From positions 144,605 to 208,604 of the forward strand of contig JBCBUC010000003.1 of the NCBI GenBank assembly GCA_039818345.1: 64,000 nt of DNA. Reading direction: 5' to 3'. The notes under the pieces are model-generated. The model ran no database searches. It had not been told where the DNA came from and saw only the letters and a list, made by a program, of their open reading frames with translations. The number at the start of each line of letters is the position of its first letter. Within the stretch, counting starts at the first letter, position 1. The translations under genes and the position numbers were made by a program. This document shows positions 18,105 to 26,816 of the stretch, in pieces. Origin of the DNA: Parvularcula sp039818345. Lineage in GTDB: Bacteria > Pseudomonadota > Alphaproteobacteria > Caulobacterales > Parvularculaceae.

Positions 18105-18700
18105 GGCTTCCTTAGAAACGCACCAATCGCACCAAATCCTTGGAACATGCTGCCATGGAGCGTGCGTGCCGTCCGCTCGTCGATACCGCCCAGCGCCAAA
18201 CAAGGGCGCGGCAACGAAGCGGCCAACCGCATCGCGCGGCCCAACCCCAAAAATGGCTCCCCGGGATGGCTGGCCGTTGAAAGGACGGGCGAGACGAACA
18301 ACGCGTCACTTCCGTGGTGAACGGCCCGCATACCTTCAGCCAGGCTATGGGCCGGTGCGGTCTGAAAGCAGCCCCGATGACGAGAGGCGTGCGTTCCATC
18401 AGCACCCGGCAATCTTGCCCGTGCCATCAAAAAGAAATGCCCCCTCCTCTGCACTTCGTCGCGCACTGCGTCCGCAAGGGCGAACCGATCTTTCTCGGGC
18501 AAAGCATCGTGACGAAAGATCACGGCCACCGGCGGCAGGCCCCTCGGTAAATCTGTGACCAATCGCTCGATGTGCGGCGTCCTTTTGGGGTCAGTGAACA
18601 AGGCAAGGGCAAAGGGAAGCGTCGACGGTCGCGGGGAGGCTTGACGCAGCGACCACGCAGCGCGGGAGAGAGCGATGACACGGGAACGAAACTCTGCCAC
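18101..18700 (-). CDS. ThiE/TenI-like thiamine phosphate synthase family protein
   Basis: About 200 residues when started at the GTG at 18700; the frame continues to a GTG at 18805, which would overlap yggS by about 96 bp. TIM-barrel motifs of the TMP-TENI family are present but degraded: LPPVAVIFRHDA, ADGTHASRH (where ThiE has ADGVHLGQ), SLAEGMRA, GSDALFVSPVLSTASHPG, CLALGGIDERTA and FGAIGAFLRKP. Typical ThiE couples HMP-PP and THZ-P; loss of the usual active-site glutamine region and absence of other thi genes leave the activity uncertain. Confidence 0.7.
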   Translation of the reverse strand: MAEFRSRVIALSRAAWSLRQASPRPSTLPFALALFTDPKRTPHIERLVTDLPRGLPPVAVIFRHDALPEKDRFALADAVRDEVQRRGHFFLMARARLPGADGTHASRHRGCFQTAPAHSLAEGMRAVHHGSDALFVSPVLSTASHPGEPFLGLGRAMRLAASLPRPCLALGGIDERTARTLHGSMFQGFGAIGAFLRKP

Positions 18701-18709
18701 CTCCCGGCC

Positions 18710-19381
18710 ATGAACCCGACGGACCTGATCAGCAACCTTCAGGAGGTTGAAAGCAAGATCGCCGCGGCGGCCAATGAAGCTGGCCGCGACCCGAATGAGA
18801 TCCACCTCACGGCCGTCTCCAAGACATTTGATGCCGACCGGATCAGGCCCCTACTTGAGCACGGGCACCGCATCTTCGGCGAAAACCGCGTGCAAGAAAG
18901 CCAAGCCAAATGGCCAGGTCTTCGCGACGCGTTCCCCGATCTTGAACTCCGCCTCATCGGCCCGTTGCAGTCGAATAAAGCAAAAGAGGCCGTCGCACTG
19001 TTCGACGTGATCGAAACCGTCGACCGGCCCAAGATTGCGGCGGCGCTGGCGAAGGAGATGACCAATCAGGCGCGCCATCTTCCGGTTTATGTTCAGATCA
19101 ACACCGGCGAGGAACCGCAAAAGGCTGGCGTTCTTCCCAGCGAGGCCGACGCGTTTCTCGACGACTGCCGCGCCGTCCATGGGCTGAATGTTGTGGGTCT
19201 CATGGCCATCCCGCCGATCGGCGAGCCGCCGGCGCCGCATTTTGCGCTGTTGGCCAAGCTGGCCGCAAGCCATGGTCTTTCCCGCCTCAGCATGGGAATG
19301 TCATCGGATTACGAGGCCGCCGTGTCGTTAGGCGCCACCGACGTCCGGGTCGGGAGTGGTCTCTTTGGCGCACGGGGTTAA
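18710..19381 (+). CDS. PLP-homeostasis protein YggS/PLPBP
   Basis: 223 residues from the ATG at 18710. Fold-type III PLP-binding protein; AVSKTF supplies the PLP lysine (Lys38), followed by FGENRVQE, HLIGPLQSNK-like RLIGPLQSNKAKEAV, VYVQINTGEEPQKAGV, GLMAIPP and LSMGMSSDYEAAVSLGATDVRVGSGLFG. No catalytic reaction is known for the family; it controls vitamin B6 and amino-acid pools. Divergent from the ThiE-like gene with only 9 bp between the most likely starts. Confidence 0.95.
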   Translation: MNPTDLISNLQEVESKIAAAANEAGRDPNEIHLTAVSKTFDADRIRPLLEHGHRIFGENRVQESQAKWPGLRDAFPDLELRLIGPLQSNKAKEAVALFDVIETVDRPKIAAALAKEMTNQARHLPVYVQINTGEEPQKAGVLPSEADAFLDDCRAVHGLNVVGLMAIPPIGEPPAPHFALLAKLAASHGLSRLSMGMSSDYEAAVSLGATDVRVGSGLFGARG

Positions 19382-19640
19382 CACGATCGGCACTCCACGC
19401 GGGCGCGCGAGCGTTGACACGCTCTTCGCTATCGTTGGATTGGGCATTGCACATCACCAGCAAACCTTGACAGATATCAAAGAGATCGAATTTGCTGGTC
19501 GTATGGTTTTGGATTGGTTTGGAAACTTCGATGCTCGCCGAAGCGACGGCGTCGATAGACCGGACGATGAAAAAGCCGATCAGTTTCGTCTGAACGCGGA
19601 TCGATTGTAGTAAGAGTGAGAAAACGGGCACGCACCGAGA

Positions 19641-20348
19641 ATGACAAGAAAAGCCAAGGTCCTGTTGATTGACGACGATGAGTTGCTCGTTGGCGCGCTC
19701 GCTGAACAATTCGGCGACCACAGCGAGTTTCAGCTTTCCACGGCGCGTACGGGTTCGGAGGCGCTCGAACTGCTAGTCACGCAAGCCCATATCGACATTG
19801 TGCTCCTTGATATCGGCCTGCCTGATATGGATGGCCGCGATGCCTGCCGGAAGCTTCGAGAGAATGGTTTTAAGTCACCGATCCTTATGCTGACGGGTTC
19901 GGATGGTGATGATGATGTGATCAATGGGCTTGATGCTGGTGCCAATGACTACATCACGAAACCCTTTAAGTTTGCCGTGCTGCTGGCGCGGATGCGGGCC
20001 CATTTGCGCAGCCATGAACAGTCAGAAGATGCAATCTTCAAGATCGGCCCTTATGATTTCAAGCCGGCGGTCAAAATGCTGATCACCGGCGACGATCGAA
20101 AGATCAAACTGACCGAAAAAGAAGCGTCGATCCTCAAATATCTTTACCGCGCTGGTGGACAGCCGGTCAGCCGGGATGTGCTGTTGGACGAGGTCTGGGG
20201 CTACAATTCCGGGGTCACGACGCACACGCTCGAAACCCACGTCTACCGCTTGCGCCAAAAGATTGAGCCCAACCCCGGCCAGGCTGAGCTCTTGGTCACC
20301 GAAAGCGGCGGCTACCGCCTCGCGCTCGAAGATCAGTTCCCAAACTAG
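19641..20348 (+). CDS. OmpR/PhoB-family response regulator
   Basis: 235 residues. Receiver domain with acidic pocket DDDE (11-14), phospho-acceptor Asp57 in LLDIGLPDMDG, Thr85 and Lys107 (TKPFK). It is followed by a winged-helix DNA-binding domain (about 135-228) with LTEKEASILKYLYRAGGQPVSR and THTLETHVYRLRQKIE. No histidine kinase gene is adjacent, so it is an orphan here; the hybrid kinase at 59.5 kb keeps its own receiver. Confidence 0.95.
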   Translation: MTRKAKVLLIDDDELLVGALAEQFGDHSEFQLSTARTGSEALELLVTQAHIDIVLLDIGLPDMDGRDACRKLRENGFKSPILMLTGSDGDDDVINGLDAGANDYITKPFKFAVLLARMRAHLRSHEQSEDAIFKIGPYDFKPAVKMLITGDDRKIKLTEKEASILKYLYRAGGQPVSRDVLLDEVWGYNSGVTTHTLETHVYRLRQKIEPNPGQAELLVTESGGYRLALEDQFPN

Positions 20349-20862
20349 GTTCAGGACTCCCCACCAAGAGGCAACGGCGAGGCCCTACCGCCCTATAGCG
20401 GCAGCTTAGGTCAGTGGCTTAAGTCGCCCTATAACGGTCGCTCGGGATTTGGCGGGCGTGCGCCAGAAACAGAACTAGCTGTGCTCAAACCTTACATCTG
20501 GTTTCACAATCGGTTTGCTGTTCAGAGCAGCCAACAATTTTTTCTAGTCCGGGTTTTGCGGTTCATCGTTTCGCGCCGCGTGCCGACAGACTTCGTCAAT
20601 ATCGCAGAGATGTCTTGCGGCGTTCTCCGCCTTTTTAGGCTTACACCGCCCAGCAAGCGGGCCGGTTATGTTATGCGGCGTGCTCACCGCATTCATTGCC
20701 TTCGTAACCCTTCGCCTGCGCCGACTCTTCTCGCTGGTCAGATTGGTGGATCGGCGACGGGGCAGTGCGGCGCAGGACCGCAGGTCCAAAATTGCGGCAG
20801 ATGTCCTTGCTGAGCGCACCGATTGATAAATACCGTGCAGGAGGCCCCGGAGAGCCTCCGAC
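20349..20862. other. Intergenic region containing degenerate repeats
   Basis: About 510 bp between the response regulator and the LysR gene. The first 100 bp hold two imperfect direct copies of a CGCCCTATA-centred unit (20388-20410 and 20424-20446), one of which is a member of the dispersed repeat described separately. The rest contains only short, poorly supported open frames. This marks the left edge of the accessory block. Confidence 0.5.
20414..20446. repeat. Dispersed intergenic repeat, copy A
   Basis: Contains GGCTTAAGTCGCCCTATAAC followed by GGTCGCT. It aligns without gaps to copies at 26.7 and 29.4 kb (consensus GGCTTAAAACGCCCCAAA, one variable base, CGGTCGCT). It is the most divergent of the three and is preceded by a second half-copy. 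Confidence 0.65.
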
Positions 20863-21789
20863 ATGGAACAACTCGCTGCGTTGAGAGCGGCTTACCTCGT
20901 TGCATCGCTTGGAAGTGTGTCTGCGGCGGCAGAAACCCTAGGCGTTCATCGGTCAACGGTGATGCGAAAGATCGATGAGCTCGAGAACACGCTTGGGCAA
21001 AAACTGTTTCAACGTCACCCTAAAGGCTATACACCAACAGAGGTCGGACGAGCACTGCTGCAATCAGCTGAAGAGCTCGACCACAAATACAACGAGGTCA
21101 TAGCACAACTGAAAACGCATGGCACGGAACTGTCAGGCGAAATTAGCGTGTCCTTGCCGGGACCAATCGCGCCAATTGCTATTCGAGCATCGGATGAATT
21201 TCGGGAGAAACATCCCGGCTGTCAGATTAAACTAAAAATCACGGAAGAGCTTCCGGGCCTTGAGTTTGGTGAGGTCGACATCGCCATTTGGCCACAGCAC
21301 AGGCCTCAGATAGATAGCTACGTGGTTCTTCCGCTGTTCGAAGCGATCTCGGGGCTCTATGCGAGTGAGCGGTATATTCGTCAGTATGGATTGCCTGAGA
21401 GGCTCGACGACCTCAGTGACCACAGGGTGGTGACCGCTTCGAGGTCGGTTCAGTCAGCGCCGAGCGATTGGCTGCGTCATTTACTGAGTGAAGCCGATGT
21501 GCCTGAAAGCAACATCGTGCTTGTCAGCAACTGCCGGGCCACACTCTTTCGAGCAACGATTGATGGTGTGGGTATTGGCATCTTACCCGCCTTCATCGCC
21601 GAACCCGATCCGAACATGGTGAGAGTTCTTCCCGATCTTCCGCGTCCCACCGGTCCAACATTTTACACCGTGACCCATGTCGATGTCCACCGTACAAAGA
21701 AGATCCAAGAGTTCCTAGCATGTCTTAAGGCCACTGTGGAGGGCATGATGAATGGCGTTGAGGGTGCTGAACGGATGGTTCTTCACTGA
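20863..21789 (+). CDS. LysR-family transcriptional regulator
   Basis: 308 residues. N-terminal winged HTH (about 1-62) with SVSAAAETLGVHRSTVMRKI and LENTLGQKLFQRHPKGYTPT, then a substrate-binding domain that begins LSGEISVSLPGPIAPIAI. Usually such proteins bind a small ligand and control a neighbouring operon. Here the nearest gene is the convergent DcaP-like porin, so the target is not obvious from geometry; the downstream uptake/CMD genes are candidates. Confidence 0.92.
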   Translation: MEQLAALRAAYLVASLGSVSAAAETLGVHRSTVMRKIDELENTLGQKLFQRHPKGYTPTEVGRALLQSAEELDHKYNEVIAQLKTHGTELSGEISVSLPGPIAPIAIRASDEFREKHPGCQIKLKITEELPGLEFGEVDIAIWPQHRPQIDSYVVLPLFEAISGLYASERYIRQYGLPERLDDLSDHRVVTASRSVQSAPSDWLRHLLSEADVPESNIVLVSNCRATLFRATIDGVGIGILPAFIAEPDPNMVRVLPDLPRPTGPTFYTVTHVDVHRTKKIQEFLACLKATVEGMMNGVEGAERMVLH

Positions 21790-21812
21790 CGGAGGAGTAG
21801 ACACTCAGCCGC

Positions 21813-23258
21813 TCAGAAGTCAAAGCGTCCAACAAATTCGATCCGTGTGCCCTCTCCTTCAGAGCCGTCCACCGTTTCGATGGTGTTGTAATTACCCTCG
21901 AGGCCAAAAGTAACGCCTTCAAGGGGCGAGAAAAAGAGGTTCGCGCTAAACCGCTCACCTCCGGAATAAAGCAACGGGTCCGCCGTGTTCGGAGAGTCGA
22001 GCTCGAAGAGACTGGCGGTGAAGGTGGAACGCCACCGTTCGGTCCAGAAGTGCTGATAAGCGCCGAAGGCACCAATGATACCGGTCGCCTCAACATCGCC
22101 ATTGTCCAGAACAACGCCGTCCAATTCGCCCACGAATGAAGAGAAGTGGTGAACGAAGCCCTCTCCCGCTTGGGCACCAAAGGAAAAGTTGTTGCGGTCT
22201 GATCCGGGGAGAGGACTGTTGAACCGGCCCGAGAGATGCGCGCCGCCAGTGATGACACTGTCTTCGTCCGACTTCAGTTCAACACTCATCCCTGCGATGC
22301 GGATGTAACCCCAGTCCCGTTGAAGCTTGGCAAATGCCACGACGCTGGGCACTGATTCAGATGCGATCAGGTCGGTGTTGCCGCCCAGATCAGCCGCGGG
22401 GTTTTCGATCCCAATGCCCCAGTTTGAGCCGTCGTATCTCCCGCGAACATAGTGGATACCAGGGTTGCGGAGCACAGGCTGAGCCATCGGTCCTCCGGGG
22501 TCGGCGGTTTCCGGGATGTTGAAGACATCGACAAAACCGGACCAGAATTGTCCAAACTTCCAAGGCCCAAGTTCAGCAGCCGCATGCCGCAGACGGAGGT
22601 CATAGTCATTGGTGAATTCATCGCCGTCACCGAAGAAATCAAACTCAATGAAGGTCCGCAGCTGACCATACTGCGTCGGGGCTCGGAAATCGAAGTTGAT
22701 CCGACTGTGGCGCGCGTGAATGCTAAACTGCTCGTCGCCGTCATCCACGGTCCCATCGATGGGGATTGTTGGCTGTGTACCGATTTGTTGAAAGCCTTGA
22801 TTGTCGGTATCGTAGTTGGCGTTGATCTGGACCGCACCGCCAAGACGGAAAGCACCGTTTGTACCGGGAACGCGAACGGACCGATCAAACTCCCCTGCCG
22901 TCACAATCGCATCATCAGGGAACCGCCCTATAGGTTGGCGTGCGGATAAAACACCGGTGCCAGACGTTTGCCCCGATGCTGCCTCAAGACCATCTCTGGA
23001 CGGAGCACGGGTTTCTGGGATACTGACAACTGTGTCGTCATGTTGTGAAGCCCCGCGACCGTCAACGACCACGCTCACGCCCTGGGATCCGGCAAGCGCC
23101 TCAACCAACGCTCTGAGTTCCTCGACTTCGGCACGGAGTTCCTCAACGCTCCCGTCGTCCGATGCTTGAGCAAATGCTGGCGAGAGAATGACAAGAAACG
23201 ATGCCGCCAGCGCGTATCCTGATGTCTCTAGCTGTTTGATTGACAGAGTTCTTTGCAT
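21813..23258 (-). CDS. DcaP-like trimeric outer-membrane porin
   Basis: About 481 residues from the ATG at 23258 (the TTG at 23270 is weaker). Signal peptide ends near PAFAQA. It is followed by a short coiled coil, VEELRAEVEELRALVEALAG (about 38-57), characteristic of DcaP-type trimeric porins, and a linker; the barrel starts at FRLGGAVQINANYDTD. The C-terminus is VGRFDF. DcaP proteins import dicarboxylates, aromatic acids or similar anions. It lies 155 nt downstream of the CMD-like gene on the same strand. Confidence 0.85.
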   Translation of the reverse strand: MQRTLSIKQLETSGYALAASFLVILSPAFAQASDDGSVEELRAEVEELRALVEALAGSQGVSVVVDGRGASQHDDTVVSIPETRAPSRDGLEAASGQTSGTGVLSARQPIGRFPDDAIVTAGEFDRSVRVPGTNGAFRLGGAVQINANYDTDNQGFQQIGTQPTIPIDGTVDDGDEQFSIHARHSRINFDFRAPTQYGQLRTFIEFDFFGDGDEFTNDYDLRLRHAAAELGPWKFGQFWSGFVDVFNIPETADPGGPMAQPVLRNPGIHYVRGRYDGSNWGIGIENPAADLGGNTDLIASESVPSVVAFAKLQRDWGYIRIAGMSVELKSDEDSVITGGAHLSGRFNSPLPGSDRNNFSFGAQAGEGFVHHFSSFVGELDGVVLDNGDVEATGIIGAFGAYQHFWTERWRSTFTASLFELDSPNTADPLLYSGGERFSANLFFSPLEGVTFGLEGNYNTIETVDGSEGEGTRIEFVGRFDF

Positions 23259-23413
23259 GGTGTGCACCAATCATTGGGCTATGCGTTCAGAATCTACGCC
23301 GCTCGTCGACGTTTGCTCGCCCACGCATCGTGAGACGTTGTCCAGCGACCTATTGAGTGATGGGAGGCGGACGTCTTTTCAGCCGCCTCCGTTTCGTTTG
23401 CGCAGACCGCTAT

Positions 23414-25315
23414 CTACAGATCTCTAGGATCCAATGGATCTGTTCCTGCACGGATTTCCTTGCGGTCATCAACACCGTCACCATCTGAGTCCGCTTTATA
23501 GGGAAACGTTCCTTGTTCGACCTCTTTACGATTGGAGAGGCCATCGCCGTCGATATCACGATCGCGGCGGTCCTCGGTTCCATCACCGTCAGTGTCCGCC
23601 CAGCGCGAAGGATCCCTAGGAAACCCGTCAAACGCGTCTTCTACTCCATCACCGTCCCTATCGACCGCCAGCGGAACGTCCTTACCGATGAATTCCGTCG
23701 CAGCGTCGGGGACTTTGCCGGTCGATATGTCCGCAACCATCCGGTCGAAAAGCTGGCTCATATGGTAAGGGCGCTGTTCGATCGGCAATCCAGTGTGAAC
23801 GCCTGGCGACCAGCCCATCGGCCCCAGATTCGTCATGGCCCAGGACATGCTCAGTTGATCGGTCACCGTCGCCATGGACTGCATCGAGATCGACAACCAA
23901 GCGAGGTGAACGGGTATGGCGAGCGTTTCCTGGACGCCTCGGTCGGAGAAATGACGGCGTAGCTCCTCGGTATGGGCGGCCGTGATGCGGGAGGGCAATC
24001 GTCCTGAATCCCGCGCGACTCTCAAGGCCGCCTTTTGAGCTGGCGCGAGAAATCTTGAGCGCTCAAAATCGATCAGAGAGCGGATGTATTCCAACAACTC
24101 AGGCTTATCTTCTGGCGGGATCTCATCTTGGAAGTAATCATCTTCTGCATAGTCCCAAATCCCGAAAGAACCGTGAGCCTGACAGTGGACACAGCCGCTG
24201 GCGAGCTGGAACACAAAGAACATCGACCAGATCTCCTTGAAGCTCTTGGTCCGTTCCATCTGCAAGATGTATTCATCCATCGTCAGGGTTCCGATGGTCA
24301 CAGCTCTGTTCCATTGCGTATCGAACTGCTGACGGTCACTATATGGCACCTTCGACGCGATCACTTGTGGCCCATCGAAGTAGTCATAGTCATAGGCCGA
24401 CACGTCAAAGGGTGGCGTGCTTCTTGGCGGCACATTCGCGTCACGGATGCCCTCAGCTGCCCATTTCAGCCTATCGAACGGAAACGCATCAAACGGTTGT
24501 TCAATCCCATCGAAATCACCATCGAACGTGACTCTAGGGATGTTGTAACCCGTGATATAATTCACCCAATCGGTGGTAAAGACTGGGTCCACGGCACCCA
24601 GATCATCCGGAGACCAATTGGCTTTGATCTCCTCCTGCGCCATGGCGAGCGCCGCTCCCACGAAGGGACGAGCGCGCTGTTCCTCCGGCGAAGTCGCAGC
24701 ATTGGGCCCAATGCTCCAACCGACCGCTGATAGGTTGGCTGTCGCCCAATCCACGGTTTCCTGATCGGTTACGATGGGAACCACTGCGTCATGGGTGGCT
24801 GTTGCCGCATTGACCGAACCGAGCTGCATAAGCTCAGAGATTTGACGGTCCGTGTAGTGTGTTCTCAGAAGCGCGTGCATATCGCCAGACGCAGTCGAAG
24901 GATAACTGCTGACAAGGTCGATATAGGTGTACGCAGCCTTGAGACGCTCATCCTCCAACGTCTTGACGAAGTCAGGAGCGAAGATCGCCTGGATGTCATC
25001 AAGCGGCACATCCATCAACGACAGCTGGTAGGCACTACGCGCTGTGTGGTGACCGCTCCCTGCCCCGATCATTTGACGAAGCGTGAGACGCCATTTCGTC
25101 TCGGCATCAAACAGCGCCTTGTCGTGGATCATGGCATCAGCGATCAATAGACCCTCGTAAAAGTCATAGAGATTACTGATATCGATCTTGTGCCGATCAT
25201 AGAACTGCATCTCGACATCGGCAGCAGGAGGCAGCGGAGTGCCCGCTTTGGCGATCGGCGCCAAGAGGGTCAACGAAGCGAGAACGGTGCCCGCTGAAAG
25301 TGCTTTCAGGCTCAT
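23414..25315 (-). CDS. Secreted, internally duplicated AhpD/CMD-like protein with TSP3 calcium repeats
   Basis: About 633 residues from the ATG at 25315 (AGGGG upstream; upstream gene stop only 4 nt away). Signal peptide ends AKAG. It contains two similar units. Unit 1 (about 73-290) has a CMD-like helical region whose CxxC position reads GSGHHTARSA, then NLSAVGWSIGPN, then DGDFDGIEQPFDAFPFDRLK. Unit 2 (about 370-575) has a proper redox motif SGCVHCQAHG (Cys375, Cys378, His381), then TNLGPMGWSPGV, then DRDGDGVEDAFDGFPRDPSR. The tail (about 550-633) adds DTDGDGTEDRRD, DIDGDGLSNRKE and DSDGDGVDDRKE, thrombospondin type-3 calcium sites. Possible extracytoplasmic peroxidase or decarboxylase-like redox protein; substrate unknown. 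Confidence 0.8.
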   Translation of the reverse strand: MSLKALSAGTVLASLTLLAPIAKAGTPLPPAADVEMQFYDRHKIDISNLYDFYEGLLIADAMIHDKALFDAETKWRLTLRQMIGAGSGHHTARSAYQLSLMDVPLDDIQAIFAPDFVKTLEDERLKAAYTYIDLVSSYPSTASGDMHALLRTHYTDRQISELMQLGSVNAATATHDAVVPIVTDQETVDWATANLSAVGWSIGPNAATSPEEQRARPFVGAALAMAQEEIKANWSPDDLGAVDPVFTTDWVNYITGYNIPRVTFDGDFDGIEQPFDAFPFDRLKWAAEGIRDANVPPRSTPPFDVSAYDYDYFDGPQVIASKVPYSDRQQFDTQWNRAVTIGTLTMDEYILQMERTKSFKEIWSMFFVFQLASGCVHCQAHGSFGIWDYAEDDYFQDEIPPEDKPELLEYIRSLIDFERSRFLAPAQKAALRVARDSGRLPSRITAAHTEELRRHFSDRGVQETLAIPVHLAWLSISMQSMATVTDQLSMSWAMTNLGPMGWSPGVHTGLPIEQRPYHMSQLFDRMVADISTGKVPDAATEFIGKDVPLAVDRDGDGVEDAFDGFPRDPSRWADTDGDGTEDRRDRDIDGDGLSNRKEVEQGTFPYKADSDGDGVDDRKEIRAGTDPLDPRDL

Positions 25316-25319
25316 TGGA

Positions 25320-25916
25320 TTACTGCCCCTCATAGACTTTGACGAACATACCGTTCGGGTTCGGCTGGTGACTGGGCACTGGTTGAATGACATCCCAGTG
25401 CTCTGTAATCAGACCTTCCTCATTGAAGAAATACATGTCGACCGCAGCACTCCCCTTGTCGTCAGGAGCCGTGTCATCCATTTGGCGAAAATTCACGTGT
25501 GCCATCGCCCAATCGCCCACGACGATGATCTTGTGAACATCGATAAAGGTGGGGTTCTCCGCAGCTGATCCTGCAAACAACATGGTCAAAGGCTCGCGAC
25601 CGTTCGGAAGCATAGAGCTGTGCTGAATATAACTGTCCGAGACGTATTCGCTCACAGCCTCAAGGGTCGGCTTATCCGCCAACAGAACATAGAGGTCGAG
25701 AAGCCGCTCCGCACGCGCACGATCCTCTGGAGTGTTGGCTATAATATGGGTCTCATAGTCTTTGGGAATGACATTTTCGTAGATGGGACCTTGCTCCCAC
25801 GCCCGGGTAGGCGGCGCGAATGGGTCAGCGTTGCTCTCGGTTTGGCTCAAAGCTGGGAGATTGATGGCCAGACCGAACGCTAAAACTGCAATAATCGACG
25901 TCTTGGTTGCAAACAC
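25320..25916 (-). CDS. Secreted NTF2-like (SnoaL-type) protein
   Basis: About 198 residues from the GTG at 25916, chosen because GGGGAGGG sits 9 nt upstream and the protein then begins with a textbook signal peptide (MFATKTSIIAVLAFGLAINL...ALS); a TTG at 25952 is the outer alternative. The domain has ERLLDLYVLLADKPTLEAVSEYVSDSYIQHS, then IIVVGDWAMAHVNF and VDMYFFNEEGLITEHWDVIQ, the conserved SnoaL-like cone fold with a predicted ligand pocket. Paired with the CMD-like gene 4 nt downstream (translationally coupled). Function unknown; the fold serves as hydrolase, isomerase or carrier. Confidence 0.82.
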   Translation of the reverse strand: MFATKTSIIAVLAFGLAINLPALSQTESNADPFAPPTRAWEQGPIYENVIPKDYETHIIANTPEDRARAERLLDLYVLLADKPTLEAVSEYVSDSYIQHSSMLPNGREPLTMLFAGSAAENPTFIDVHKIIVVGDWAMAHVNFRQMDDTAPDDKGSAAVDMYFFNEEGLITEHWDVIQPVPSHQPNPNGMFVKVYEGQ

Positions 25917-25934
25917 TGGAATAAACCCTCCCCG

Positions 25935-25950
25935 GAACTCGAACGAGTTC
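25935..25950 (-). promoter_or_regulatory. Perfect 16-bp palindrome upstream of the NTF2/CMD operon
   Basis: GAACTCG-AA-CGAGTTC, seven paired bases on each side of a 2-bp centre, placed about 19 nt upstream of the GTG and directly upstream of the Shine-Dalgarno sequence. The geometry suits a repressor operator or a leader hairpin. No second copy was noticed elsewhere in the window, so the binding protein is unknown. Confidence 0.5.
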
Positions 25951-25952
25951 AA

Positions 25953-26816
25953 GATTATGACTTCACAACTCTGACGATGACTTCATTGCCCTCGCCTATA
26001 CCAAAGTATCGGAGAAACCACTTTTTCATAAGTCTTGAAAAACACTGGGGGTGTGTATCTGCGCACAGGTCGGTTCGCGCCTAAAACGGACGATCGCGTC
26101 CATCACCGAAGCGCCATCCCTGGATGACCCGCAGGTCCGGATGTTGCCAAAAAATCGAACGAAGCAACCCAACCCTATACGGATTAATGATTAGGCCGAG
26201 GGTGAGCTCAAGAGTCTCGTTTTCTTCGAGCTCAAGGACAGAGAGCCCGCCTGTTCCGGTTATTTCACCCAATGAGGATTGGCTAATGGTTGGGTTCTGC
26301 ACAGACTTCTGGCGCCACATTAGTTAGGCTAGCAACTTATCGGAACCAAGTGCGCTGGAGCCACAGAGGGGCCCAGGGAGCGCAAAAGGATACAAGTCCG
26401 CCTCCCTCACTTAACGCCATCAGACTCAAAGAACGCCTCCTGGGGCAATCTGAGAGAAATATCGGCGCCTATGGAGCAGTCGAGAAGAGGACCGATACTA
26501 TCTAATCAACATATTGATTTAATAATGTTATCAGCACTATGATTATTGTCGAGGCCCCCAAGAAATCCCCAAATTTGAGTGGTTGAAGGGGTTCGAGTAC
26601 TACGTACCCTGAGACCTATCTAGTCTCCGGACCCATAAAATCCCGAACGACTGAGATTGGTCCTGTCCGCCGTGATTATGCGCCGAGACGTGCAGCTTGA
26701 AACGCCCCAAATCGGTCGTTCAGCATAGGCTGGGGACCTTGTGTTTCTGAAGAAGCTTTCCCGTTGATCCACTTACTGTCAGAATCGGCGTGATTTTGTT
26801 GAAAAAGCAGGGCTTC
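25953..26816. other. Long non-coding stretch with one dispersed repeat
   Basis: About 860 bp without a supportable gene. A 79-codon frame on the minus strand (26081-26320) lacks a Shine-Dalgarno sequence and recognisable content. The part from 26500 to 26560 is AT-rich, and copy B of the dispersed repeat lies at 26691-26722. Could be decayed mobile or genic DNA. Confidence 0.45.
26691..26722. repeat. Dispersed intergenic repeat, copy B
   Basis: Contains AGCTTGAAACGCCCCAAATC followed by GGTCGTT. Ungapped match to copies at 20.4 and 29.4 kb. Confidence 0.65.

Noticed and set aside
26560..26640. tRNA fragment (GGGGTTCGAGTAC)
   Set aside because: Resembles a T-loop, but no complementary acceptor or anticodon stem can be built around it.
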